Source: Porphyrobacter sp. CACIAM 03H1 (GTDB taxonomy: Bacteria > Pseudomonadota > Alphaproteobacteria > Sphingomonadales > Sphingomonadaceae). Taken from it: DNA of 64,000 nt. The translations under genes and the position numbers were made by a program. Under the pieces are notes generated by a model. It was not told the DNA's origin, did no database searches, and worked only from the letters and a program-made list of their open reading frames with translations. Below are positions 35,264-43,654 of this stretch, piece after piece (position 1 is the stretch's first letter; each line of letters starts with the position of its first letter). The stretch lies in NCBI RefSeq assembly GCF_002215495.1, contig NZ_CP021378.1, forward strand, positions 2,046,764-2,110,763, written 5' to 3'.

Positions 35264-35281
35264 AAGACACGTTTATGACAC
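35264..35281 (-). promoter_or_regulatory. Pho box upstream of pstC
   Basis: Read on the minus strand, GTGTCATAAACGTGTCTT matches the E. coli consensus CTGTCATAAATCTGTCAC at 13 of 18 positions, including both TGTC repeats at 11-base spacing. It overlaps the phoR stop codon and lies about 120 bases before pstC. It predicts PhoB-driven transcription of pstCAB-phoU-phoB separate from phoR. Confidence 0.75.
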
Positions 35282-36538
35282 TTGTTGCGTTTGGGGTGCG
35301 CGGGGGTCGCTGTCGCCTGCTGCATTGTCGCTTTCGGCGAGCGGCACCGCCTCGGGCGGATCGCGTTCCGCGAGCGGAATCCGCACCACCACGCGCGTGC
35401 CCTTGCCGAGCTCGCTGGTGATGTCGAGCCGCCCGCGGTGCCGCTCGACGATGTGCTTGACGATCGCGAGGCCGAGGCCCGTGCCGCCGGAGGCGCGGCT
35501 GCGGCCCGGGTCGGTGCGGTAGAAGCGCCGCGTGAGGTGCGGGATCTGCTCGGGCGCTATGCCTTCGCCCTCGTCCTGCACCGCGATGCGCGCCAGATCA
35601 CCCTGCGCCAGATCGAGCGTGACGTGCACCGGCGCATTGGCCGCGCCGTATTTCAGGGCGTTGTCGACGAGGTTGCGCACCACCTGTTCGAGCTGCTGGA
35701 GATCGCCCAGCACCAGCGGCTCGGCGGCGAGATCGAGCTTCAGCCGCTCGATCCGCTGCGGCCCTGCCGCATCGCGCGCCGCACGCTCGACGAGCGGGGC
35801 GAGGTCGATCCGTGTGGTGGGCAGATCGTGCTTCTCCGCCTCGACCCGGCTGAGGCTCATGAGATCGCTGACCAGCGCCTGGAGCCGCTGCGCCTCGCGC
35901 TCGATGATGCCGAGGAACTTGCGCGCGGTCGGCGTGTCGATGTCGCCGTCGCCTTCCTGAAGCGTCTCGACATAGCCGATGATCGCGGCGAGCGGGGTGC
36001 GCAGCTCGTGGCTGGCATTGGCGACGAAATCGGTGTGCGCGCGGCTGATGTCGGCCTCTGCGGTCTGGTTGATGAATTCGAGCATCGCCAGCCGATCGTC
36101 GATTCTCTGGCGGCTGATCTGCCAGATGTCGCCGCGCCGGACGAGCCCGCGCACGATCGCCTCGCTCTGGCGGTTCTCGCCGAGCAGGCTGATCGCCTCG
36201 GGCTGGCGCAGCGCGACGCGCGCGTCCTGGCCGATGATGTGCGGCCCCAGCATCCTGCGCGCCGCGCGGTTGGCGAGCGCGATGGTGTTGCGCTCGGTGA
36301 TGACGAGCGGAATCGAGGAGTTCTCGATCAGGTCGCGGATCGATTCGAGCGTGAGGCGCTGCTTGACCTTGGCCTTGGGCGGCTCGGGCGGGCGTCCTGC
36401 GGCAACGAGCAGCGATCCCACCCACACCGTCAGCACGGCAAGCGCGATGACGACGTCGGTTCCCAGCATCAGCAGCGCCACGAAGGTCACCGCCGCAAGG
36501 CTGATGCCGGCGATGGGAATGTTCTGGCCGCTGCCCAT
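35273..36538 (-). CDS. phoR: Phosphate regulon sensor kinase PhoR
   Basis: 421 residues. Two N-terminal membrane helices, a PAS domain (about 60-165), HisKA with FVANASHELRTPLAAIIGY (His near 178), and a HATPase domain with NLVDNALKYG, DEGEGIAPE and GGTGLGLAIVKHI. It phosphorylates PhoB when phosphate is low, restrained by PhoU/Pst. ATG 36538 is used; a TTG two codons upstream is possible. It is followed by a 127-base gap carrying the Pho box. Confidence 0.94.
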   Translation of the reverse strand: MGSGQNIPIAGISLAAVTFVALLMLGTDVVIALAVLTVWVGSLLVAAGRPPEPPKAKVKQRLTLESIRDLIENSSIPLVITERNTIALANRAARRMLGPHIIGQDARVALRQPEAISLLGENRQSEAIVRGLVRRGDIWQISRQRIDDRLAMLEFINQTAEADISRAHTDFVANASHELRTPLAAIIGYVETLQEGDGDIDTPTARKFLGIIEREAQRLQALVSDLMSLSRVEAEKHDLPTTRIDLAPLVERAARDAAGPQRIERLKLDLAAEPLVLGDLQQLEQVVRNLVDNALKYGAANAPVHVTLDLAQGDLARIAVQDEGEGIAPEQIPHLTRRFYRTDPGRSRASGGTGLGLAIVKHIVERHRGRLDITSELGKGTRVVVRIPLAERDPPEAVPLAESDNAAGDSDPRAPQTQQVS

Positions 36539-36654
36539 GGCCAAGCGCCTTACAGGCTGGCAGCCCCGGTGGGAAGCGCCGAGCGGTGCCGGGGTGCCAC
36601 GAAAAAGGGCGGCGAGGCCGAAGCCTGCCGCCCGCTTGTCCGCTTCCGGAAGAG

Positions 36655-36729
36655 TGGTGACCCGTACGGGAATCGAACCCGTGTTTCAGCCGTGAAAGGG
36701 CCGCGTCCTAACCGCTAGACGAACGGGCC
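36655..36729 (-). tRNA. tRNA-Glu (anticodon TTC)
   Basis: On the minus strand the acceptor GGCCCGT pairs with ACGGGTC (one G-T pair), followed by A and an encoded CCA. The anticodon loop CTTTCAC gives TTC, reading GAA/GAG. The T-arm holds GGTTCGATTCC. 75 nt. It stands between phoR and recJ with no attachment-site repeat seen. Confidence 0.97.
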
Positions 36730-36834
36730 ACGTCCGGTGCGGAAGCGCGCCTTTAGGGGGGCGCTTCGAGACGGTCAACCCCCGACTTGCGCAAAAATTC
36801 GCACGGGCGTGGCAGCCGGTGCAAAAGCCCCCGC

Positions 36835-38637
36835 TCAATCGGCGAAAGCGGCGTCTTCCAGCTGCAATTCCGCAGCCGGTCGGCTGCCCCAGTCGTCGAT
36901 CCGCGCGCGGCCGGCGAGATGGAAGCGGCGGCCCTGGTGGCGGTGGAGCAGGGTCTGGCCCATTTCGGTCTCGGCGGCGCGGAAAGCGATCGCCTTGAAG
37001 CTCTTGCCGTCATTGCCGCTGGCGACGATCCGGACATGATCCTTGCCGACGATGTCCGCCTTGACGATCCGGACCGACCCGACTGCGACGCGCGGCGCGG
37101 GCCAGCCGACGCCGTAGGGGCCGGCCGCCTCCAGCGTCTCGACCAGATCGGGGGTGAGGCCGCCGGGCGCCAGCGCGAGGTCGAGCAGCATCGCCGCCCC
37201 GGCACGGGCGCGTTCGACATCGCGCGCGAGGCGCTCGTCGAGAAAGCCCGCGAAGTCCGCAAGCCGCGCCGGGTCGATCGTCAGCCCCGCCGCCATCGCG
37301 TGCCCGCCGCCCGCGACCAGCAGCCCGGCCTCGCGCGCGGCGATGATCGCAGCACCGAGATCGACGCCGCTGATCGAGCGGCCCGAGCCCTTGCCCTGCG
37401 CCTCGTCGAGCGCGATCACGACCGCGGGCTTCCCGGTCTTCTCCTTGATCCGTCCCGCGACGATCCCGATCACCCCGGGGTGCCAGCCATGCCCGCTGAG
37501 CACCTGCACCGCCATGTTGTGCTGGCCTGCGAGCTGCGCCTCGGCCGCTTCCTGCACCTCGGCCTCGATCGCACGGCGTTCCTCGTTCAGCTGCGAGAGC
37601 TGGGCGGCGATGGCGCGGGCTTCCTCCGGGTCGGCGGTGGTGAGCAGGCGCACGCCGAGGGTCGATTCGCCGATCCGCCCGCCCGCGTTGATCCGGGGGC
37701 CGAGCGCAAAGCCGAGGTCGCTGCATTGCGGCGCACGGGCGAGGCGGCTTGCGTCCATCAGCGCCGCCATGCCGATCCGCCCGCGGCGGGCGAGCACCTT
37801 CAGCCCTTGCGCCACGAAGGCGCGGTTGAGGCCGTGGAGCGCGGCGACATCGGCGACCGTGCCTAGGGCTACGAGGTCCAGCAGGCCCATCAGGTCGGGC
37901 TCGGCGCGCCCGCCCGCGAACCAGCCGCGCCCGCGCAGGGTGCGCACCAAGGCCACGCCGAGCAGGAAGGCGACACCAACCGCCGCAAGGTGGCCGTGGG
38001 CTGCGCCGAGGTCGCTTTCGTCGAGACGGTTGGGATTGACAAACGCCGCGGCGGGGGGAAGGTCGGGCGCGCACTTGTGGTGATCGACCACGATCACGTC
38101 CACCCCCGCATCGCGCGCCATCCCGAGCGCCTCGTGCGCCATCGCCCCGCAATCGACCGTGACGATCAGCTGAGATCCGGCCTCGGCGAGCCTGACCAGC
38201 GCCTCTCCGGAGGGGCCGTAGCCCTCCAGCAGCCGGTCGGGGATGTAGTAGCCCGCCTCGAGACCCAGCTGGCGCAGCAGCTCGATCAACAGCGCAGCAC
38301 TGGTCGCGCCGTCGACGTCGTAATCGCCGTAGATCGTCACCCGCTCACCCGTCATCACCGCGGCCGCGAGGCGCTCGGCGGCGGCGTCCATGTCGCGGAA
38401 GGTCGATGGATCGGGGAGGAAAGCGCGCAGCGTTGGCTGGGCGTGGCGGGCGAGATCGTCCTCTGCGACGCCGCGGGTCAGCAGCAGCTGGTCGAGGATC
38501 GAATGGTCGAGGCCATGCACCCCGTCGCCCAGCTCCATGTTCCCGCCGCGCCAGCGCCATGCCTTGCCCGAGAGTGAGGCGGCAACGCCGAGCACCGGCG
38601 CAAGACCGGGCATGGAGGGAAGCGAGCGGGAGGCCAT
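36835..38637 (-). CDS. recJ: Single-stranded-DNA exonuclease RecJ
   Basis: 600 residues, 5'-3' ssDNA exonuclease of the DHH family, used in recombination and mismatch repair. DHH-domain motifs GDYDVDGATSAALL, VDCGAMAHEA and VVDHHKC, then DHHA1 with AGGGHAMAAGLTID, and a C-terminal OB-like part. ATG 38637 gives the expected N-terminus (VLGVAASLSGKAWRWR); farther upstream the frame crosses the divergent flavodoxin gene. No cotranscribed neighbour is apparent. Confidence 0.95.
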   Translation of the reverse strand: MASRSLPSMPGLAPVLGVAASLSGKAWRWRGGNMELGDGVHGLDHSILDQLLLTRGVAEDDLARHAQPTLRAFLPDPSTFRDMDAAAERLAAAVMTGERVTIYGDYDVDGATSAALLIELLRQLGLEAGYYIPDRLLEGYGPSGEALVRLAEAGSQLIVTVDCGAMAHEALGMARDAGVDVIVVDHHKCAPDLPPAAAFVNPNRLDESDLGAAHGHLAAVGVAFLLGVALVRTLRGRGWFAGGRAEPDLMGLLDLVALGTVADVAALHGLNRAFVAQGLKVLARRGRIGMAALMDASRLARAPQCSDLGFALGPRINAGGRIGESTLGVRLLTTADPEEARAIAAQLSQLNEERRAIEAEVQEAAEAQLAGQHNMAVQVLSGHGWHPGVIGIVAGRIKEKTGKPAVVIALDEAQGKGSGRSISGVDLGAAIIAAREAGLLVAGGGHAMAAGLTIDPARLADFAGFLDERLARDVERARAGAAMLLDLALAPGGLTPDLVETLEAAGPYGVGWPAPRVAVGSVRIVKADIVGKDHVRIVASGNDGKSFKAIAFRAAETEMGQTLLHRHQGRRFHLAGRARIDDWGSRPAAELQLEDAAFAD

Positions 38638-38723
38638 CGCGAGGTGCGATAGCGCAAAGGCTCCGCGCCATACAGATGCGCGGCGTTGACAATCGACAGC
38701 CCTGCGCGGCAGCCTTCTCTCCC

Positions 38724-39221
38724 ATGAGCACCATGACCGCCGAACCCCGCCTGCTGATCGTCTGGCACAGCCGCACCGGCGCCAGTGCGGCGCTGGCGCG
38801 GGCGGCGGCGGACGGGGCGGGGGAGGCGGGCTGGCTGGTGGCGGCAGCAGAGGCCACGCCCGACATGCTGCTGGCCGCGCAGGGCTATCTGTTCTGCTGT
38901 CCCGAGAATCTCGCAAGCATGAGCGGGATGATGAAGGAAATGTTCGACCGCGCCTATTATCCCGTGCTCGGCCGGATCGAGGGGCGCCCCTATGCCACGA
39001 TCATCGCCGCCGGATCGGACGGGGAGGGCGCCCAGCGCCAGATCGACCGGATCGCGACGGGCTGGCGGCTGCGGCGGGTGGCGGAGCCGATGATCGTCAA
39101 TCTTGCGGCCCAGACGCCCGAGGCGATCGCCGCGCCCAAGCAGGTGCCCGGATCGGCCCTTGTTCAGGCACGCGACACCGGCGCGGCGCTGGTGGAAGGT
39201 CTGCGGCTCGGGCTGTTCTGA
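38724..39221 (+). CDS. Flavodoxin-like NAD(P)H-dependent oxidoreductase
   Basis: 165 residues with the flavodoxin fold. The N-terminal WHSRTGASAALARAAADGA is the FMN phosphate loop, and YLFCCPENLASMSGMMKEMFDR is the region around the isoalloxazine. The partner and substrate are unknown. ATG 38724 or 38733 could be used. It is divergent from recJ and ends in a hairpin terminator. Confidence 0.8.
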   Translation: MSTMTAEPRLLIVWHSRTGASAALARAAADGAGEAGWLVAAAEATPDMLLAAQGYLFCCPENLASMSGMMKEMFDRAYYPVLGRIEGRPYATIIAAGSDGEGAQRQIDRIATGWRLRRVAEPMIVNLAAQTPEAIAAPKQVPGSALVQARDTGAALVEGLRLGLF

Positions 39222-39231
39222 GATTGCTCCG

Positions 39232-39253
39232 AAACGGCACGGGTGTGCCGTTT
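39232..39253 (+). terminator. Terminator after flavodoxin gene
   Basis: A nine-base perfect stem, AAACGGCAC / GTGCCGTTT, with loop GGGT, starts 10 bases after the stop codon. Confidence 0.7.
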
Positions 39254-39285
39254 GGGGACTCGACGATTTGCAGCAAACGCGCCAA

Positions 39286-40119
39286 ATGTGGACAGCTTTT
39301 TTGTCGACAACTGCGCGACTTACGGAGGGGGGCTGGCCAATTTCACAGTCGCAGCGCGCTAGGGATGCCGAGCTGCACCTGCTGTTTGCCCTCGGCAAGC
39401 GGCCCGATCGCCATGCCATCAGGGCCTGTGCCGAACGGCTGCCCTCGCTCAGCGTGAGCCACGACCCTGTGCCCGGCGATTCCCCCCATCCCGAGGCGCT
39501 GTGGCCCGGTCAGCTCCACTGGATCGAGCTGCTGCGCGACGGATTGACCTTCGATCTCAGCGGCCTTGTTCCCGGACGAGCCGCGCCTTTCCCCGATCTT
39601 GCCCACCGCTTCGACCTGCCTGCCATGCCCGTGTCCGAGGCGTGTGAGGCCGTGGTGCTGCGCCCCGGTCCGCATCTCGCGGCAGGTGGCAACAGCCAGC
39701 CGGTGATGCGCGGGCTGCTAGCCGTCGCCTGCGACCTCGTCCGCCAATTCGAGGATTGCATCGCCATTGTCTGGGGCCCCGCCGGCACCGCGATCGGCCC
39801 GCGATTCTTCGAATCCGTCGTCAGCGCCTGGCTCGACGGCGGGCCTTTCCCGGCGCTCGGGCTCACCGCCTTCGTCGAGGCACCCGATGGAGCGCTCGAG
39901 AGTATCGGCCTCGGCTTCTGGATCGGGCAGGAACTGCGCATCGAACCCCCGCTCAGCGCCGACCGGATTGCCGCCACCCGGCTTGGCATCAGGCTGGTCA
40001 ACCACCTCGTCATCACCGGCGCGCCGGCCGAGGACGACCGCATCATCGCACCCGACGGCACGCGCCTCGTCCTGCGCCCCTCACGCAGCCGCGGGGTGAT
40101 CAGCGTCTGGCGGGAATGA
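39286..40119 (+). CDS. Uncharacterised protein coupled to AHH nuclease gene
   Basis: About 277 residues if ATG 39286 is used; the start is uncertain, with no clear ribosome-binding site. It is cytoplasmic, with no signal peptide. The C-terminal half reads AIVWGPAGTAIGPRFFES, then ALGLTAFVEAPDGALESIGL and LGIRLVNHLVITGAPAEDDRI, a pattern loosely like DUF4261 proteins (comparable to SUFU-type folds), but I am not confident of the family. One base separates its stop from the AHH gene, so the two are translationally coupled and probably act together. Confidence 0.65.
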   Translation: MWTAFLSTTARLTEGGWPISQSQRARDAELHLLFALGKRPDRHAIRACAERLPSLSVSHDPVPGDSPHPEALWPGQLHWIELLRDGLTFDLSGLVPGRAAPFPDLAHRFDLPAMPVSEACEAVVLRPGPHLAAGGNSQPVMRGLLAVACDLVRQFEDCIAIVWGPAGTAIGPRFFESVVSAWLDGGPFPALGLTAFVEAPDGALESIGLGFWIGQELRIEPPLSADRIAATRLGIRLVNHLVITGAPAEDDRIIAPDGTRLVLRPSRSRGVISVWRE

Positions 40120-40120
40120 G

Positions 40121-40639
40121 ATGGGGCGCCGGGATCACGCCGCCAGCCATGCGATCATCGCCTTCCGCTCGGTCAATGCGCCGGGCGCGGCGGGATACGA
40201 CCCCGGCCTCCAGCGCCATCACCTGCTGCCCCGCCAGCTCCTTTCGCAGCGCTGCTTCGGCCGGATGTTCGGCGAGGTCGGCCGCTCGCGGGTCGGCTTC
40301 GACGACTTCCGCCGCAACGGCCTGCTGCTTCCGGCGAGCGAGGCGGCGGCGATGCGCAGCGGGATGCCGCTCCACCGCGGGCCGCACCGGCGCTACAACG
40401 AGGTGGTGATCGCCCGCGTCGGCCGGATCGAGTCGCGCTGGTCGGCGGCGCGCGGGGCGAACGAGGAAGCGGCGCTGGTCGAGGCGCTGATGCGCCTGCA
40501 CCTGCTGCAATCGGCGCTCCGGCGGCAATTGCCGGCGCAGCGCCGGCGGGTCGTGCTCAACCGCAAGGACCCGCTCGGCACCGGCTTCGACTTCACCGAG
40601 CTCGATGCGATGGCCGAGCTGCTCTGGGCGGCCGAATAG
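40121..40639 (+). CDS. AHH-domain (HNH/Endo VII-like) putative nuclease
   Basis: 172 residues. The AHH-family core is visible: RHHLLPRQLLSQRCFGRMF, then FDDFRRNGLLLPASEAAAM and LHRGPHRRYNEVV, matching the HHLIP...NG...LP...HRGPH.YN pattern of His-metal nucleases often found as toxin tips. Here the domain stands alone, with no export or trafficking module. A role as nuclease, and whether the upstream partner restrains it, is inference. It ends three bases before the convergent nitronate monooxygenase stop. Confidence 0.7.
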   Translation: MGRRDHAASHAIIAFRSVNAPGAAGYDPGLQRHHLLPRQLLSQRCFGRMFGEVGRSRVGFDDFRRNGLLLPASEAAAMRSGMPLHRGPHRRYNEVVIARVGRIESRWSAARGANEEAALVEALMRLHLLQSALRRQLPAQRRRVVLNRKDPLGTGFDFTELDAMAELLWAAE

Positions 40640-40642
40640 GCG

Positions 40643-41647
40643 CTATTCGGCGGCCTCCGCCATCGCGCCCCACGATGAATAGCCCGAATTGGCGAGCAGT
40701 TGCGCCTTGGCGGCGTGATATTCGCGCTCGAGCCGGGCGACGAGGTCTTCGACGGTGCCCACTTCCTTGATCGTGCCGATCCCCTGGCCCGAACCCCAGA
40801 TGTCCTTCCACGCCTTGGCCTTGGTGTTGCCGCCGCTGCCGAAGTTCATCTTGCTGGGATCGCTCTCGGGCAGGTTGTCGGGATCGAGCCCGGCCGCCTC
40901 GATCGACGAGCGCAGATAGTTGCCGTGCACCCCGGTGAAGAGGTTGGTGTAGACGATCCCTTCCGAGGAGCCTTCGACGATGCCGTTCTTGTAACCCTCG
41001 GTCGCGTTCGCCTCCTTGGTGGCGATGAAGGCGCTGCCGGCATAGGCGAAGTCGGCGCGCAGGGCCTGGGCGGCGAGGATCGTCGCCCCGTGCGCAACCG
41101 AGCCCGACAGGGCGACGAGGCCGTCGAACCACTCGCGGATTTCCTGCATCAGCGCGAAGGGCGAGAGCGCGCCCGCGTGCCCGCCGGCGCCGGCCGCCAC
41201 GGGGATGAGGCCGGTCGCACCCTTCTCGATCGCCTTCTGCGCGAAGCGGTTGTTGATCACGTCGTGCATCGTGATCCCGCCCCAGTTCTTCACCGCCTGA
41301 TAGACCTCCTCTCGCGCGCCGAGCGAGGTGATGACCATCGGAACTTGCCACTTCTCGCAGGTCGCCATGTCGGCCTCGATGCGGTCGTTGGTCTTGTGGA
41401 CGATCTGGTTGACGGCGTAGGGCGCGGCCGGACGGTCGGGGTGCGCGCGGTTGTGGGCGGCGAGCTCCTCGGTGATCTGGTGGAGCCACTCGTCGAGCTG
41501 CGACTGCGGCCGCGCGTTCAGGGCAGGGAAGCTGCCGATGATCCCCGCCTTGCACTGCGCGATTACCAGTTCGGGGCCGGAGACGATGAACAGCGGCGAT
41601 CCGATCAGCGGCAGGCGCAGGCGATCGAAGGGGGCGGGAAGGGGCAT
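40643..41647 (-). CDS. Nitronate monooxygenase family protein
   Basis: 334 residues, an FMN-dependent TIM-barrel enzyme of the NMO/2-nitropropane dioxygenase type. N-terminal PLIGSPLFIVSGPELVIAQCKAGIIG, VITSLGAREEVYQ, the FMN phosphate loop VAAGAGGHAGALSPFALMQEI and ALSGSVAHGATILAAQALRADF. It probably oxidises nitronates or a related carbonyl compound; the family is often mis-specified, so the substrate is left open. Confidence 0.88.
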   Translation of the reverse strand: MPLPAPFDRLRLPLIGSPLFIVSGPELVIAQCKAGIIGSFPALNARPQSQLDEWLHQITEELAAHNRAHPDRPAAPYAVNQIVHKTNDRIEADMATCEKWQVPMVITSLGAREEVYQAVKNWGGITMHDVINNRFAQKAIEKGATGLIPVAAGAGGHAGALSPFALMQEIREWFDGLVALSGSVAHGATILAAQALRADFAYAGSAFIATKEANATEGYKNGIVEGSSEGIVYTNLFTGVHGNYLRSSIEAAGLDPDNLPESDPSKMNFGSGGNTKAKAWKDIWGSGQGIGTIKEVGTVEDLVARLEREYHAAKAQLLANSGYSSWGAMAEAAE

Positions 41648-41737
41648 CGGTTTCTCCTCAAAACGCTTTTGCGATCAACCCGCGTCTCTAGCGCCGGTTC
41701 CGGACCTGCCAAGCGTGATTTTGATGGTGACGCAGCG

Positions 41738-42784
41738 TCAACCGAGCAGGTCTTCGATCCCGTAGAAGCGCGCGGCGGTGCCCGCGAACAGCGCCGCCTT
41801 CTCCTCGGGGCTGGCGCTGCGGGTGAGGCGCTTGAAGGCGTTCCACAGCACCGCGTAATCCGCGCCCCAGTAATCGACCGGGTAATTGCTTTCGAACATC
41901 GCGCGCGACGGGCCGAAGGCCTCGATGCAGGTTTCGACATAGGGTCGCCACAGCGCCGCGAGATGTTCCGAGCCGTGGCCGGCGGCGGGGCCATCCTCGG
42001 GCAGGGCGCAGAACGCCATGGCGAGGCCACCGAGCTTGACCACCACGTTCTCGCAACGGGCGAGTTCCTTAATGTTATGGCGCCAGGTGTCGAAGCGTTC
42101 GTGCAGCTTGCCCTTGTAGGCGGCCACCCCCAGCGGCGTGCCGCAGTGGTCGAGGCAGATCGGCTGATCGGGGAAGGCGCGGGCGAGGTCGATCAGGTCG
42201 GGCAGCTGCGGTTCGAGCAGCCAGGCATCGAAGGTGAGGCCGCGCTTGCCGAGCTCGGCGAAGCCCTCGCGGAAGGTGGTGTCGCGATAGAGGCCTTCGG
42301 GATGGTGGAACGGCGGGCCAAGGACCTCGGGATCGGCATCCCAGGCGGCGGCATGGCGGATGCCCCGGAACCGTCCGGGCGCGGCGGCGGCGAGCGCATC
42401 GAGCACCTCGCCCGCGCCGCTCCCCAGCATAAGGTTGGCATGGCCCACGATTGCGGCGCAGTAGCGCGCCGGGCCATAGAGCCCGCTCGCCGATTGCGCC
42501 GCGACGCCGTTCACGTATTCGACCTCGCCGACCGGCTTCAGCGCCTCGCCATAGGCCCCGTTGTAGAAGGCGCCGCATTCCATGAAGATCGTGCCGACGA
42601 TGTTGTGCCCGCTGCCGGCAATATGCGCGTGGAGCTGGTCGAAGGTGTAGTGGGCATTGTCGACCAGCGCGGCGATGAAATGGTGGTGCGGCGCCGGGAA
42701 CATCGGCAGCATCGGCCTCAAGTCCCATAGGTGGTGGTGGGGGTCGATGATCGGCAGTTCGGGTTCGATGATCGCTTCGGTCAT
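41738..42784 (-). CDS. Amidohydrolase 2-family metal-dependent hydrolase
   Basis: 348 residues, TIM-barrel amidohydrolase of the PF04909 group. Opens with the metal motif IIDPHHHLWDL and continues with CLDHCGTP and FESNYPVDYWG, the usual closing Asp-containing block. Relatives hydrolyse lactones or decarboxylate aromatic acids; the substrate is unknown. The upstream membrane gene lies 15 bases away on the same strand, so they may share a transcript. Confidence 0.85.
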   Translation of the reverse strand: MTEAIIEPELPIIDPHHHLWDLRPMLPMFPAPHHHFIAALVDNAHYTFDQLHAHIAGSGHNIVGTIFMECGAFYNGAYGEALKPVGEVEYVNGVAAQSASGLYGPARYCAAIVGHANLMLGSGAGEVLDALAAAAPGRFRGIRHAAAWDADPEVLGPPFHHPEGLYRDTTFREGFAELGKRGLTFDAWLLEPQLPDLIDLARAFPDQPICLDHCGTPLGVAAYKGKLHERFDTWRHNIKELARCENVVVKLGGLAMAFCALPEDGPAAGHGSEHLAALWRPYVETCIEAFGPSRAMFESNYPVDYWGADYAVLWNAFKRLTRSASPEEKAALFAGTAARFYGIEDLLG

Positions 42785-42799
42785 TCGTCCGGTCTCTTT

Positions 42800-43585
42800 C
42801 TAGTCAACTGTTCGTGCATAGAGGTGCCAGGTCGCGTGGCCCAGCACCGGCAGCGCCACCATCAGGCCGAGAAAGCCGGGCAGCATTGCCACGAACAGGA
42901 GCGCCGCGATCAGCGCGGCCCAGCCGAGCATCACCGGGAAGTTGCGGCGCACCGCCGAAAGGCTGGCGATGATCGCGGTGAGGAAGTCGTGCCTGCGGTC
43001 GACCAGCAGCGGCAGGCTGATGACGGTCATGGCGTAGAAGGCGAAGGCCATCGCCCCGCCGACCGCGCTTCCCACCGCCAGCATCGTCAGGCCCGAGGGC
43101 GTGAGCAGCGCCGCGAGCGGATCGCGCCCCATCCCGCTCTCGCCGACGAACACCGCGAAGATCGCGTGCGCGACGATCATCCAGAAGGAGAAGGCGACGA
43201 AGACGATCACCCCCATCGAGAGGATCTGGTCGTCGCCGTGGCCCTTGAGGGCGCCGAGCACCGCACGCCACGTGAGCGCCTCGCCCGCCGCACGGCGGCG
43301 GCTTGCCTCGTAGAGCCCGACCGCGATGAAAGGGGCGACCAGCGGGAAGCCGGCGATGGCGGGGATCAGCCAGGTAAGATTGCCGCCGGCGATCGTCGCC
43401 CAGCCGATCGCGAGACCGGCGAGCACATATACCCCTCCGAAGAACAGCCCGAAGCGCGGCATGGCGACAAAGTCGCGCCAGCCTGCGGCAAGGGCAGCCG
43501 CCAGATCGCTCCAGGCGAGATCGTCCGCGACCTTCGGGGTCGGCGGGGTCGGCGGCACGGCAAGACCGGTGGTTTGCGTTTGCAT
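42800..43585 (-). CDS. DUF2189 integral membrane protein
   Basis: 261 residues with about six membrane helices, matching the DUF2189 layout: a short cytoplasmic N-terminus (SDLAAALAAGWRDFVAMPRFG), helices with FPLVAPFIAVGLYEASRR, and a C-terminal helix ending HATWHLYART. Function is unknown in the family. It is 69 bases downstream of leuA. Confidence 0.82.
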   Translation of the reverse strand: MQTQTTGLAVPPTPPTPKVADDLAWSDLAAALAAGWRDFVAMPRFGLFFGGVYVLAGLAIGWATIAGGNLTWLIPAIAGFPLVAPFIAVGLYEASRRRAAGEALTWRAVLGALKGHGDDQILSMGVIVFVAFSFWMIVAHAIFAVFVGESGMGRDPLAALLTPSGLTMLAVGSAVGGAMAFAFYAMTVISLPLLVDRRHDFLTAIIASLSAVRRNFPVMLGWAALIAALLFVAMLPGFLGLMVALPVLGHATWHLYARTVD

Positions 43586-43654
43586 GCGTGGGCTCTCCCT
43601 CCCTCGGAGGCGAACCTGCGCGCAAATCGGGGCCTGCGCAAGGGGCGGCCGGGC

